Shown piece by piece: positions 36,465-50,091 of a stretch of DNA of 64,000 bases. This DNA is from Epiperipatus broadwayi (taxonomy: Eukaryota; Onychophora; Udeonychophora; Euonychophora; Peripatidae). The notes below the pieces were generated by a model. That model worked only from the letters and a program-made list of their open reading frames with translations. It ran no database searches and was not told the origin of the DNA. Within the stretch, counting starts at the first letter, position 1. Each line of letters begins with the position of its first letter. A program made the translations under genes and the position numbers. The stretch is taken from contig JAQFVV010012572.1 in the NCBI GenBank assembly GCA_028023455.1, positions 558,001 to 622,000 of the forward strand, in the 5' to 3' direction.

Positions 36465-39400
36465 CTAGACAGAAAGGAGGTGATGTAATGCCAACCATAT
36501 CTGATTTATACTTTTCCAGATGTGACTATAAACCAATTTCACCCTGAGAAAGCTATCAGCTTGCTGAAGGAGTAGTTATAAGTATGCTGCTTTATCTATA
36601 TGCAAGGAAGTATAGATAAATGCATTGCATCATATAAATATGAAGTGTTATTTTAATATTCCTTAAAATGACCTTTTAACTTATAACTTAAAATAAAATA
36701 AGTAAATAATTTGCTTGAGTCAAATGTCTAAAAGAAATTATAAATTCATAGATGATTTCATATATACATTTTTAAAAGAATTTGTTTTGGTACTTCCTTT
36801 AAAATGACATTCTAAATATGAGATATATAATATAGAATGATATTGTTTAAAATCATTTATTGAGAAAACAAAAAGACATTTTAAAAGTTATATATTGAAA
36901 TTTAAAGATGTTAGGAATTAATCAGTCAACAGCAATTATATCAAAACTGATTTTTTTTATATATAAAAAAAGAAAAAGAAGAAACATCCCTGCTGGAGGA
37001 TTTAACTTTTATCAGTGGTCAAAAAATTGACTTTATTTTTTTTAAGGAAAAAAGAAATTCTTTTATTGACTATAAAAAGAGAAATTAATAATTTTAATTT
37101 ATATCTATATTTTAAATATACATACATAGATATATGAATTTTATGTATCTTTTCCAAATGGAATTAATTGCAAAATATTTTTTTTAATAATTCTTTTATT
37201 TTGATAAATTCAAATCTGTTAAAAAAACGAATTTCATTTATATGTTAGTCAGTTAGATAAATAAGCTTTATGAAAACCCATTGTGATATTTTATATTATT
37301 TAAAAATGATAACTAAAATATTTATTGTATAACAATTCAAATATGTACTTATTAATCAATTATTGTATTTTTATATAACTTAAAATTTTTATCACAATTC
37401 AAATATGTCCATTTTAAAATTACAATGCATGTTTTTGTGGATATCTATGCATTTTATGTAAACCTATTGGTACATATATGTAAATCAATTTAATAGCTTG
37501 AATTTTGTATTAATCATGTAAATCACAATGTGATAGTTTTTATTGTATATTAATCAAAATCAGAAAGCTTGGGTGTATAGTCATAAAATACCTTAAATTC
37601 ATTTTTTTGTTGTTATTAATAAATGTGTATTCAATTTTTAAAATTATTCCAGTAAACGTAATTCTCAAGTTATAGAATATTATATATTGCATCATCTTTT
37701 GGTCACAATACAGTAATAGAGCTTATGTACTCTGAGTGGAATTTGAGCATAATAGTCTGATATATAAAAGGGGATATGGGCATACAGTTATGATGATGAC
37801 CTTCCCATCAATCATCATCATCTTCCTTGTTGGTACAAAGACAGTATTCTTTAAGGCCCATGTACTACATTTTATTTTAATTTAGTTTCTATCAAAATTT
37901 AAGTTTATAGTTGGCCAGTACATTTATGGTACTAAGTGGTCAGAGAATTGATGATGATCAGCATATTTTAATATCCCAACATTGCTGTTTTTATAGTTGT
38001 ATATTCTATGGATTAGCATTTACATTGGTGCATCCAAATTATTTTTAAATAATTGCCCTAAACTGGCAAAGGCTCAAATAATTAGCCTGGCCTACAATAA
38101 ACCCATTTAAAATCCAGTCACCAGACTGACTGTTGATTTATATTTCAAATACAATCACAATATTGATTGTTGATTTACTTTTATTGTTAATTATTCATTA
38201 TGATGAATGAGTAGTACTTATACTTATTTATAATTATTGATAATGCTGGTGAATTTATAGTTAATTTTAGTTGCTCTAAGGAGTTAGCTGGGCTGATGTC
38301 TTAGAGATCTGATGATCTCATGCTCTTTGATATTGAACATTACTTCAATATCTTACTTTAATATTTATTATATCTTATGTATTTTAACTTTATATAGTAA
38401 ATTTCATCATTTGAAATATTTGCCATTACCCCAGGCATGACTATTACAACTTACCCATCCTGTTATAATATGTGACATTGTTAATATTTTACTGATTTTT
38501 AAAATTATTAGTAACAATGTTCCATGCATTATTTATTATCTTATGCATTCTATATTTGTCTATATATTAATATGTATGATTTATCTTATCATTAATGTCA
38601 TAAGAAATTCATACTGTGCGTTGGGCTTAAGTCCTAGATGTGAATAGAGAGGATTCAAGATAGCAGGGTTAGATTTTATGAAACACCACCCTGTCTGGTA
38701 GTTCAGGTAGTAATGCACATGTTATCATTACAAGTTAATCCATGAAATTAAAAATAAATTGTTAATCATTCTTTATCTTTTACAAAGTAACTAGTTAAAC
38801 AGCAGCTTAATAAAAACTATTAGTGAAGTAATCTATAGTTATAATCATCAAATTATAAACCTCTATCCAAGAGCATCTTCAATTTATACTTTGGTATCCA
38901 AATATGGATCTGAATAGAGAACTCTGTCAATTATCATTTACATTTTAAACTCTCATATCATAACAATCTACTATATGGCTATAAATATATAATTATATTG
39001 GATAGTACTATTCTATGATCATTCCAAACTTCATCTAATCCTTATAATTTTTCTTTAAAAAAATCAATTCACCTCTCATTACATTTTGGTGCATTATGTG
39101 GTCATACATAAATATATAATGCTTTCATTTTCTTATCATTTTATTGTCATTTTTTACTTACAAATCCATCATACACTACAACATATATGGATTAACTCCA
39201 GTCAGACTTTTCATTGCCCAGCAAGTGTTTTACATATTCCCAGTAGACATACACTAAATAACTTATACTCTTTTTGTTATATAGAAATCACAAATCAAAA
39301 TTTTAGTTTTATTCAGATAAGGGATCTCTCACTGCATGAAATAGAATCGATTTAATGTGCTGATTTAACCAGTCAATAAGGGAGGATATCATGGCAGAAT

Positions 39401-39955
39401 AAATGTAACTATCCCTTTATATAAAATATATTTCATTGAATGAAAATGACATCGCAGGGCTTATAATATAAAAAACTATGTAAAGTAATATGTTTGGGGA
39501 CCATGTATAAGCATCATTGTATTAAATTTTGATTTTAAAAAAAAATCTGATTTTTATTTTTATGTATGTTTACAGATATGACTGGATTAAAATTTTAATC
39601 AAATATGATTCTAGTAGTATAAAATAGTTTATTATATAAAATAAAATTTGGTTTGTGTATACATTTTCAAACATAGGTAACTATAGTGCTGAAAACCAAA
39701 AAAAATACGTTGAATATATGTTAAAAGATATGTTAAAGGCTGAATGTTCAAAATGTTGTGTTGTTTTTTTTTTGTAAAACTATTGTTAAATGCAAAAAAA
39801 AATCGCAAACAAATCAGTATATTTTTTAAAAACGAGGTAATTTATTTATTTGGTAAAGATGATTAAAATAGAATGTATCCTGGATAGATGAAAAAGCTAT
39901 ATGCAATTTTAAAATCATGTTTGTAGAACCATATTGATTTACCTATACAAAAAAT
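36465..39955. other. AT-rich non-coding DNA
   Basis: No gene or repeat family identified. Open frames such as 39086-39355 are AT-rich and lack any recognised motif. Confidence 0.5.
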
Positions 39956-39960
39956 AATAA

Positions 39961-40325
39961 ATACATTCAAAGATCAGCCTTTCAAGCTAATTGTGCATGC
40001 GTCTTCTGCGAGTGTTAAATGCTTATTTACTTATAATTAAGTTTCACTTAGAGTGACGTTTAGTAAATTCTAGACAATTTCACCGACGTCATTCATTCCA
40101 ACATCTTAGATAGTAATTTAAAGTGAGAATTCTACTCTCACGCTTTACTCAACAGTACTTCAGATTTGCTCATATAAAAGAATTTGAGTTGTAGGAATAA
40201 GAGGATTCCTTTTATTCCTGCATAAATACTATATCTTGTATTGTAGAGTGAAGTATTCATTTATTATTTAACACTCGCAGAAGACGCATGCACAATTAGC
40301 TTGAAAGGCTGATCTTTGAATGTAT
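39961..40325. mobile_element. MITE with perfect 60-bp terminal inverted repeats
   Basis: 39961-40020 and 40266-40325 are exact reverse complements over 60 bp. They begin ATACATTCAAAGATCAGCC and end inward GCGAGTGTTAAAT. The 245-bp interior is non-coding and includes a second short inverted pair (TAGTAAATTC and GAATTCTAC region). If the outer TA pair is target sequence, this fits a Tc1/mariner-type MITE. Perfect arms imply recent origin or ongoing gene conversion. Confidence 0.85.
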
Positions 40326-40329
40326 ACAA

Positions 40330-42365
40330 TTGTATGCATAGCGTCATATAAAAATAAATGCTTAAAAAATAATGAAGAAAAATAATTTTCAGGCAATTGT
40401 TAGAAATATGATTAAGTGTTGATAAGCAGTTGTCATTAGGAGATTTAACTAGTACATTTTCCACATACATTTTGACATATCATTAAATAGTAGTTAACCT
40501 TATTTTTTTAATATTCACTAATAGACATGATTCTAGTCACCCACAGTTCCCAGTTTATTCCCGTAAGAGATGAGACTACTTCTTTATTACAATTTCAATA
40601 TAAAGAGGAAATTAAATGATAAAAATAGATTTTATATATATATCATACTTAGACATTTTAAATATCTAATCTTTTATTCTAAGATTTTTTTTATTTGAAA
40701 TGTTTACAATATTTTATCTATTTAAATGCATATACATATTGAATTTAAAGTTGCTTTCATTTCTATAGCTGATCAGCTTCATTCTATCTTTGAAAGTCCA
40801 CTACAAATTTCCATTTGAATTGACATTTAAAATGCTGTGATTTTTGATTTCATTGGTAATTTTAACAATAGATAATTTGCAGATTGATTTGAAGATTTTA
40901 TTAGTAGACATAGGTATTGGCTATCAGAAACAAGCACTCAATGCTGTGAGGGAAGGTCAATACAATCTTTGGCATGAAAGGAAACAGGCTATGTTTTAAG
41001 CTTTACTTGGTTAAGACAGATCAGCTTTCTTTCCTAAGAACTATACGGCTGGAAAACGAGCTTATATATTAGCCAGACATTTTTAAAAAACTATATGCAT
41101 AAATGTGGCTTCTTAATCTTGCAATGGGAGTATACTTGTATTTTGCTCATTGAAAACTGGCTTTCTTCCATTTCTAATGGGATTTATCATGAGGAATAAA
41201 TAACTGATAAATATTGCTGAAATCCTTCATTAGTCTTCTGTCTTTGCTATCTAATGGTCTGATGACTAATTTCCGGCACTTATTTTGATTTGGTCTGGTC
41301 TGAATTGGACTAATTTAGTTTATTTTATTTTTTATATACTGTCTTTTATAGTTTTTTAGAATTTCCATCTTTCCTGTTTACCATAAAATATTATTCTACA
41401 ACTCTGGATTAAGTTGTTTTTTAAAAAATACCGCTGGCCTATTATTTATCTTTATTTTTAAATCTTAATTATTCTCTGCAAGTTATTTTTCAAATAATAC
41501 TTTGCAATAGTTTTAAAATCTTTAAAGAAATTAGAGACATATGAACTGTAATTAATTTTGCGTTTTCAATACTTCATTTTCATATATAATTTTTATAATT
41601 AATTTGTCCATAACCACATTTTTGATTGGTTAAACTCCTTTTGTTTGTGGAAACCAACTCTTTATCTACAGTAATAAATGGAATTTTTAACTAAGCAGTT
41701 TTTCCAAGCAAATCCTAGCCTTGAACAATTCCGACAGACACTTATTTTGACATTTCTTTTGGCAGAATTAAGGATCTTTAAATAATTCACCTATACATAA
41801 TTTTCTTCTTTTCTGAGTTAATGCAATATACATCTGTTAATGAAAACAACCACAGAAAAGGAAGTTTAAAAAAATCAGCTTTATTACTGCCTAGCATGCT
41901 TTCGATTATTCATGGCTGATCTTTGAATACTTTATAAATAAGCCAACAAGAGAAATTATTTATTTCTGATATTTTGTTCCAAACATATGACTTAATTGAA
42001 TATGTATACTTCTTTTCTTTAAACTCTGCCTATTTGGGGGGGGTTTCCAAAATAAACTCTCTGTTGGTACTGTGATCAACTTTCATCCTCACAATGCATA
42101 TTTTGGAAAGAGAAGGAATTGTATTGGTCTTCTTTTAGACTTAATATAATAAAAGCTTTTTGTTGATGAGAATTATAAATAAAAGATAAGAGTAAAGTGT
42201 CAATTTAGTGACTATCACCCATCATCATTGACGATTTTATCATATTGTTATTATATTTTCTGATTCTGTAATTAATTCATCAATATTCATCTAATCAACC
42301 CATATTAATATAAAAATCTTTACCTACTAACTAATAATATGTGAATATCCTGTTTTAATCATTAT
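40330..42365. other. AT-rich non-coding DNA
   Basis: No gene recognised. The region around 40900-41100 is somewhat GC-richer but has no long frame or splice-signal pair that I would support. Confidence 0.45.
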
Positions 42366-42366
42366 T

Positions 42367-42525
42367 GGATAGTAGCTTGGTTGACTATAAATCCCACACG
42401 TGAAAGAAAAATTCTAACTTTGCATGTAATAATATAGCCTAAGTCAAGTTTTATTTTGTGGGCCTGGAAATTAAGTGTGCTAATCACTACACCAGAATAT
42501 ACAAGGAGTTTTGACATTTTTTATT
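42367..42525 (-). mobile_element. tRNA-derived SINE-like segment
   Basis: On the minus strand TTCTGGTGTAGTGATTAGCA closely matches a tRNA A box of the TGGTGTAGTGGTTAGCAC type (Val/Asp-like). The expected B box downstream is degraded (GTGGGATTTATAG). This is a single copy in the window and clearly not a functional tRNA. Confidence 0.4.
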
Positions 42526-43053
42526 ATATAGACTAGTTCTCAGAGTTCAAATGTAAAGTATAACTGTTCCATTTCGTAAAAAGACATCTTTTAATATTAT
42601 TTTTCCCAGTTTCCTCAACTGGAAATTAATCAGGAACTTTGAAATTTAAAGCTCAGATCTTTGCCTAGCCATTTACTAATGGTTTTGTAAAGAATCTGTT
42701 ATGTAATCAGTTGGGAAGTCAAATGATATTCGGTTAAAAAATAAAAGTCGACAAACAGTTAGATGGGCTTAAAAAATAATTAATATTTAAATTTGGAAAA
42801 AAATTAAAATAAGAGAAATATTAGATGGAATCTGCTATTAAGGAGATAACTGGTAATGATGATCGTAAATGAGATATGGGTCTAAAGCATTGCAGTGAAT
42901 CTGATGTGAAATGCATAAAACCATCCTAAAAATAAATGAAATTAAGAAAAATAATTTTACTACTTATAAAATAAGAAATAATTGATAAAGAAATTTGTAG
43001 AAAATATTTATTTTGAACTGGTATGGGTGCATACACATTGATTAAGCAAAGTC

Positions 43054-43365
43054 TGCATATAGAAAATTATTTTCAAACTATACTTTAAAGTGATCTATCT
43101 ATTCATATTTGTTAGGAACTTCTGTTTTTCTTTGAGCTTTATATAATATCAAAAACTATAGTTTTTAGTTATATTTTATTATTTTTCGACACATATAGTA
43201 AAATGGGTATAGATGCATATAGAAAATTATCTTCAAACTATACTTTAAAGTGATCTATCTATTCATATTTGTTAGGAACTGTTTTTCTTTGAGCTTTATA
43301 TAATATCAAAAACTATAGTTTTTAGTTATATTTTATTATTTTTTCGACACATATAGTAAAATACT
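43054..43365. repeat. Tandem duplication, 160-bp period
   Basis: TGCATATAGAAAATTATTTT through CGACACATATAGTAAAAT (43054-43204) is repeated from 43214 to 43364, with a 4-bp deletion (TTCT) and very few substitutions. The near-identity marks a recent local duplication. No coding content. Confidence 0.85.
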
Positions 43366-44285
43366 TATAATTTCGTCTCTATAACTTTTTTTCCTTATAA
43401 CCTTATTAAAAATCGAAAGTTATTATAATTTTAATTAACATATGCATTTATAAAGTTTTAAATTAGAACTTCGATTTTCTATATATTTTACTAGTTCAAA
43501 TTCACAAAATTTTAAATAGTTGAAGAAAACCAGACATTTTTAAAAAATAGAAAAATAATTCTGTTCTGCATAAACTCGATCTTCAAAAAAATGTTTATTT
43601 ATAATCGTAATTTACGTAATTAAAAAACTTCTGCTACGATGGAATGATCTTATCTGTTTATAATAGTGCATGTGTGCGTATATGACATGAGTTTACTTAT
43701 CTATCTTTCTATCTTTAGTTGAGAAGTTTATGGTTTTACTAGTTTTCTTAACGAACGAAATTTGAAGCGGAAATAAGGAGATGATGATTTTAACGTAAAT
43801 GTTTTATATTTGCATTTGCTTCAACTGAAATTGTATGCTAATAATATATATATGTTCGCTCCTCGAAGGCATAATAGATTACTCAGGCAAAGATATTATT
43901 CTTGATCAGCATCAATTGTAGTTTTTTTTTTTTTTTTGTCATCGGCCTATTAAATTATTATAACACTTCAAAATTCGAGTTACATCATAAAATAAGAAAA
44001 CCTTTATATCATTATGATTTCATTATAAATATATATACATAATATTAATAAAACAACTTTTAAATAGCCATTTATAGAGCAAGGTTTTCTTTCAGTCTTG
44101 CTTTCAGTTAAGGCGAAGTATAAAAATCATTATTTACAAGCTTGCTAAGTTCCAAGTTGTGACGTTTTGAGCTAGCTAGATACATATTTATCTTCCGAAT
44201 TTGGAGGTGGATTGGCAGTGGCCAGACACCTGCAAAAAAAATCATAATATATTGATTAAAGATTTGAATCTATATCAGAATATGA
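43366..44285. other. AT-rich non-coding DNA
   Basis: No gene recognised. A T17 run lies near 43922-43938 and a small (TA)n at about 43848-43858. Confidence 0.5.
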
Positions 44286-44579
44286 TAGGGGTCGACAATC
44301 TATGGCACATGTGCCAAGTACTTGTGCCACACTTTGCCATGATTCGTTAAAACAAACCTCATTATATAATTACTACAGGTTCTGCATTTCCATCTAGATT
44401 TTGTTCATGTGGCAACATGTAAAAGAAAATCATGTTTTACCCCAAAATAACTCATAAAATATAAAAGCATAATGTTCTCTTTTTTCAAGACTCTTGGATA
44501 AATGAATATAGATTGATTTGTAGAGCAAAAGTATTGTATTCTGGGTATGTTATGTTATGAAAGTGTTGTGTGTTTTATC

Positions 44580-46200
44580 TCAAGTATACAAAGACATTAT
44601 CAAACTAAACATTTCACCACATTTAAAAACTCTGACGAGAAAAGTGAAGATATAAAAGCTGTTTCTGCCTTTAAGAAACAAACTACTTATTTTAATCAAA
44701 TAATTGGAACCAAAAAATAAAGCCGTGAGTGTAGTTACACAATTATTCATTGTGTGGCTTCAAACGCCAACTCTTCTCAGATGTAAAATTCATCAAAGAA
44801 ACATTTTTAAGAAGCGATGAAATGTTATTTAGTGATCTATCAAAAATATGAACAATAGTGTCTTGAATTGAGAAAATACCTATTTCTGCCAGAATAATTC
44901 AAAGATGAATAAATAATATGGCTGAAGCGATAATAATAAAACAGAAAAACAGTTTACAACAAACTGTTGTATTCAGTGTTTCTGTTGATGAAAGCACCGA
45001 TATAATCATGGAGCATCTAGCAGTAGTTATATGATATTATGACAACAATCGTGTTTAAAAAGAATTGTATTGCTTGATTCCTCTTACAGGTACAACAACA
45101 TTATATGACATTTTCACTGCGTTTTTCAATTATTTTGAAAGTCAGAAAATTAATATAAATTAAATATTTAGTTTTACTATTGATACTTGCTGTGCAAAGA
45201 AAAAGGATGTATTAAACGTTTTGAAAATCATATTAGACATTAAATATTGAGCTTCCACTTCATTATATATTAGGAAATTTAGTCGCAAAAATCTCATAAT
45301 AGTGCCTGAATTCTGTAATGGACACTGTCATTAAAATAATTAAAGTTTCTTATTCTTCATTGACACACAGGCAATTTAAATCCCTTTTTCTAGAAATAAA
45401 CAGTGCATTGAATCCCACTATACAGCAATGTCTGTTGGATTAAACAAGGTAATATCTTGTACAAGTTTGTATCATGTCTAGAAGAAGTCACTGATGATTC
45501 TTGATGAAAAAGAACAACATTTCTGGGAACTGAATGATGAATATAACTCAATACCTGAATAATTTAAACTTACATCTGCAAGGTAAGGTCAAACAGCACT
45601 AGAAGTTTTTGAAAACTGGAAAAGATTTGAATCAAAATTAGCTATATTTTGACATGATATTATCACTAACACCTACAAGTACTTTCCAAATGTAAAGATC
45701 CATGTATAAATCTGTTTAACATTAACAATGATGAACTTCAAAAGTATATTGAAGCTCTCAGAAGAATTTTCCAAACAATGTGAAGACTTTCAAATACACG
45801 CATGCATATTTTCTTTCCTCATCAAACCTGATTTAATTCATCTGTTGTTAGTTTTGAAATAGAACTCACTGAATTAATATCATCAGAATTGTGGAATACT
45901 AAATTTGTAGAGTTGCAGAAATATCTAGAGAGAAACTGTCTGGAAAAGTTGGCTGGAATTCTCAATTATTGGATATTTTTACCTGAAAGATTTAATTGGA
46001 AGAAAATCACATGTGCTCTAATTTCAATCAACTTACCTATGTGAAGAAATTTTCTCACATATGAAAAATATTTTGAGTTCACAAAGAAATTGTTTATCAC
46101 CTGAATATTCAGAAGCCTGCATAAATCTAAAAGTGACCAATTAAGCATCTGATATTAAGCAATTGAGCAAAGAGATACAAGGACAAGGTTCTCATTAATT
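44580..46200 (+). pseudogene. hAT-family transposase pseudogene (ZBED5/GTF2IRD2/SCAND3-like group)
   Basis: The product would have been a hAT transposase of the lineage that also gave rise to ZBED5-, SCAND3- and GTF2IRD2-type proteins. Fragments appear in order, in alternating frames. KFIKETFLRSDEMLFSDLS is near 44790. The first catalytic-Asp region FSVSVDESTDI is near 44975-45005. LIPLTGTTTLYDIFTAFFN is near 45080-45140, followed by the second Asp-containing stretch FTIDTCCAKKKDVLNVLK near 45175-45230. FKLTSAR lies near 45560. The C-terminal hAT dimerisation block STYLCEEIFSHMKNILSSQR, continuing into NCLSPEYSEACINLKV, is near 46025-46140. Several stops and frameshifts disable it. The BED zinc finger, if present, should lie before 44760 but is not recognisable. 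Assignment rests on the order and wording of these motifs. Confidence 0.85.
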
Positions 46201-46404
46201 TATTAATAACTCAGATTAATAATAAAGAATGACTAATCATATTAGAATTCTTGATTTTTTTTATTTTATTTAAATTATATATTTTGCATTGAAAAAAAAG
46301 TTGTAATTTATAATTTGTAATACAATTTTTAACAAATTTAACAATATATATATTTTCCTATATAATCGTATACATTTTAAAATATTGAATGACCAATAAT
46401 ATAA

Positions 46405-46460
46405 GGTCCATAATGGGCTTCAAAAGTATATAATATATAATTTTGAAGTCCATTATAACC
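46405..46460. repeat. Hairpin with 20-bp arms
   Basis: GGTCCATAATGGGCTTCAAA (46405-46424) and TTTTGAAGTCCATTATAACC (46441-46460) are near-complements around an AT-rich loop. It lies inside the hAT element, about 100 bp before its right end, where hAT subterminal structure could occur. Confidence 0.6.
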
Positions 46461-46952
46461 GATCAATTGTGATACTATTCATAATAAAATTAGTAGAATC
46501 ACGTCAACACGCTCAAAATATTGTAACATAGGTTCGGCACATACCAATAAAACGTTGCTGACCCTTGTGAATAGACGAATGCATTATCGCTATATTCTGA
46601 GGCCTTTAAAAATAATGTTATCTATGCTGAGCATTAAAGTAATATATCAATAGACATTGGGTAAATCGAAACTTTGCTCACTTACATTATTTATAAATTA
46701 AACACTGTACTATTTCTTATTTGGAGAAAATATTAAAAGCATTAAATATAATCTAAATGTAATTTCAAGCATTCTTTTCAAAGACAAACATATAACATTT
46801 GCCTTTTTGGCACAGAAAAGGCATTTAGATTGTATTCAATGTTATTACTTTTTTCTTGCAAGAATTGTTATTATTGAATTTATTACATTTCTGCGACGGT
46901 TTTCATAGTTAGAACATAATGTCTATATATATTTTACTTACAGAATACATGT

Positions 46953-47272
46953 ATAAATATCTATGCTTAAACACTATTTTAAGAAAAGCTATTGACGAAT
47001 GAGTACTTATTGAAGCTTAGTGTTTTCGAGGTCGAAGTATGTCTTCATATTCATAATCTTGATATATGCGTACTTGAGTGCATATCCATATATAGGCTGT
47101 ACATATATTTAAATAGATGTAAATTATATTGTCTATTTCTTCGACAGGGAGAATCAGAATTCCTTCACATTTATGTTATTGGGATTGTTGGTTAAATGCC
47201 ACGTCTCTTTAATAAGTACGTATTCGTTAGTAGCTTTTCTTAAGCTAACGTTTAAGCACAGATATTTATAAA
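46953..47272. mobile_element. MITE-like element with about 62-bp inverted termini
   Basis: The left arm (ATAAATATCTATGCTTAAAC ... AAGAAAAGCTATTGACGAAT ... GTACTTATTGAAG) is mirrored by 47207-47272 with scattered mismatches. The interior of about 190 bp holds part of a 67-codon frame that resembles no protein. Confidence 0.65.
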
Positions 47273-47279
47273 TTACAGC

Positions 47280-49140
47280 GGTATAAGAAAAGTTCGTCGT
47301 TACATATTTGTTTTTTTAAATTACAGAATACATGTATGTGTGTGTCAAACAAGAAAACAAGTAACAATATGAAGCAAAAATACATTGTATTAATATATAC
47401 TCCAAACATTTTCTCAGTATGCTTGTGAAATTTTACATTGTCAAATATCTAAATTTAGATGAGTGCTTAACTATACATTACTAGATTATTGATTCAATTG
47501 TATGTGTAAATACATCACCCCTCTTTGTTTTCTTTTGCAGTTAATTGAATACCTAATGTATATCAAATTTATGATTAGTGTACCTTTCATGGTTTAGAAA
47601 TATCACGTTGTAGATGGAATACCTTTAATGATTCGCACACTTATATTTGAACGTGGGTAACCAATTATATCTATAAATATGCTCTCATCAATATAGAAAT
47701 ATATTCTAACATGAATAACAACCAGTATAAAAATATCAGATATGATTTAAACTGTAAATAATCCATCCTTTAAAATCAATGGAGTCACAATATAAATATC
47801 TATAAAATGTGGGCTTATTACTTTCGACTTGGGACTTTTATAATCATAATTAAAATCATCCATCTTGCTGTTCAAGGTTTTTTTTTTTTCAAACTTTTTG
47901 CCATTATTGTTTATTCATTGATTATTTCTCAACATGACTATGGTAAACAAAACTTTGTTCTGATGAATTATTATTTAAGTAAATAATCAAGCTCGATTCT
48001 ATGAAAGATCCCTTACTCACTATTCCAAACATTTTAAAAATTATTCTCTGATACTGTATTCTTTATTATTTAATCTTCTTTGGTGTTTGGCATAGTAGTA
48101 ATTATTTTAGAGTTAAATGTTTCTAGATCAATGTCAACTTGTGGTGCTCAAACATTATATAATCTCTTGAGCAATTATACCTAATTTTCACATCTTTAAT
48201 AATGTAAATAACATTTAAAATTCTAAATAGTGTTGTCGATTTTTTTAACAATATAGAAATAAATTAAAAATTAATAGATCATTGATTACTTTATTATGCA
48301 ATATTGTCCAGTAATTATATAAAATTACATAATTCTAAATATTGATATGCTAGATTAAAGTAAACTATGATATAATCATGTATTCCCACTTCATTGTATA
48401 GGTTCCCCTCCTTTGTTTTAATTTGGGGTTCCCCTCTTTTCTTACAAAGTGTAAGCTTGTGGTTAAGACCTGTAGAGGTCTCTATTATCGCATTTTTACA
48501 CGCAGAATTTTTGAGGTTACAGCTTTAGTAAATATTACTCAGTTACTATTGTAACAGCAAAGAATTTTAGTTTTCATGTAAGATTAATCGATTTTTTTTA
48601 AAAGAGTTTTATGATAAACATGAGTTATATTAGTGGAAAATGCAAGCCTTGTTAACATTATAAATATTACATTAAAATACTCTAAAGAGATATAATATTG
48701 ATTATTTTAATTGGGAGGATATTTTTAAGAATAGAATTTAATGAAAAACTATGATGGTTTTAAAGTTTTTCAGAAAGAAATATTTGCTTCAATTTTAAGA
48801 CAGTCTAACAAGATAAGTAGTAAATAGAGTGAGCAATCTCTTTGTGCTGTAGGAAACTGCATTTGGGTTTTATGTACTGGTTTTTATTATGATCAAACTT
48901 ACTTTTAAATTGCAGTCTCTCATTGCTTTAAAATGTATTATGAGTTAATATATTTATACTTATTTATTAATGTTTGTACTCTACCTGTGTATGGCTTAAT
49001 GAAGAAATATCTTTTGGACATTAGGGTAAAATAATATTTTTTATTTTGTGTAAACTTATATTAATCAATTTATATACAAATCATGATTTTTTTCATTTAC
49101 TAATTAAAACTCAAGATGCTCAGATATTTTATTAAACAGG
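47280..49140. other. AT-rich non-coding DNA
   Basis: No gene recognised. GGTTCCCCTC is repeated 27 bp apart near 48402 and 48429. Confidence 0.5.
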
Positions 49141-49149
49141 CAATCAATT

Positions 49150-49345
49150 AAACCACTAAATATCACATTATCACTACTTTTTATGCTTACACAAGCTGTT
49201 TACACAATGGCAAAACTCTCCAAACAGTATCATCACTCAGTGTAAGCACTAGATATGAATTTTATGCACAAATCTTCCTGCATTCATTGATTAATCTGGC
49301 TTGCACTGATTGGCATTAATGTATAGATAGTTTTACCTCTAGATA
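49150..49345 (+). repeat. Family C dispersed inverted-repeat element, short copy
   Basis: Starts AAACCACTAAATATCACATT, then TTTTATGCTTACACAAGCTG. An inner inverted pair (GGCAAAACTCTCC ... CACTCAGTGTAAGC against GCTTGCACTGATTGGC ... AGTTTTACCTCT) follows. Shares blocks and order with 32913-33300. Confidence 0.6.
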
Positions 49346-49480
49346 ATCAATTACTGTATATATTATAACATTTTTTCAATAAATGCCATTTCTATTGCCT
49401 TTTTAAAGTGTTTTAGAGATAGGCTTTCTAATGCAAAGAAAGTCCAGTTTTCCTATAAAAGCCATATTCAATATCATTAT

Positions 49481-50091
49481 TGTAGTGTTTTGTAAAATGG
49501 CAGACATGTTTGTGCACTCCAGAAAAAAACTAGAATTTATTTGTAAGGCTGTTTTTAGATCGCGCTCTGATAGCTGAGGAATTTAATTAGTGCATTGATG
49601 TAATGGCGATCGACAATTCCTAGAAATATTTGCTAATTACAAATGTTTCTAGATAAGAGACGTTACCTTATTGGTCAGTGCATTGATTGATCATTGCAGT
49701 TGTCAGAGAGTGATAAGAAGACTGGTATATCTACCAGTGTAACATAAAGAGCAGTAGAGAGCAGTCAAGCAGTACTGAGTAAGCAGCATTTAAATAGAGA
49801 TATCTTGCATCAGTGCTGGTGGTTAATGATCAGCGCCCAGTGGAAATGTAGTTTACGGGTGTAGCTGAAAGAGACCGCAGTGGAGATATTGGGAGCATTT
49901 GTTGGAGAGCTTCGTTGCAGACCAATTTGTTGGAGAGCTTCATTGCAGACCAATTTGTTTGGAGAGCTTCGTGGCAGACCAATTCGTTGGAGAGCATTCA
50001 TTGCAGACCAATTCAGTTGAGAGATTGCAGACCAATTCGTTGGAGAGCTTCGTTGCAGACCAATTTGTTGGAGAGCATTCATTGCAGACCA
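49481..50091 (+). repeat. Left LTR-type repeat with 29-bp minisatellite tail
   Basis: Unique 5' part (TGTAGTGTTTTGTAAAATGG, then CAGACATGTTTGTGCACTCC), then GAGCAGTAGAGAGCAGTCAA and CATTTAAATAGAGATATC. From about 49890 it holds tandem units of the form GAGCTTCGTTGCAGACCA plus ATTCGTTGGA (29 bp or shortened). Confidence 0.75.

Larger units (their letters stand above)
44287..46566 (+). mobile_element. Full-length decayed hAT transposon
   Basis: The left end AGGGGTCGACAATCTATGGC continues into CACATGTGCC. The complement of the right end is AAGGGTCAGCAACG, continuing to ATGTGCCGAACC. These are imperfect inverted termini of the classic hAT 'aGGGGTCggCAA' type, 2.28 kb apart, and they enclose one hAT transposase relic in plus orientation. 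An exact 8-bp target duplication could not be recognised, suggesting an old copy. Confidence 0.75.
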
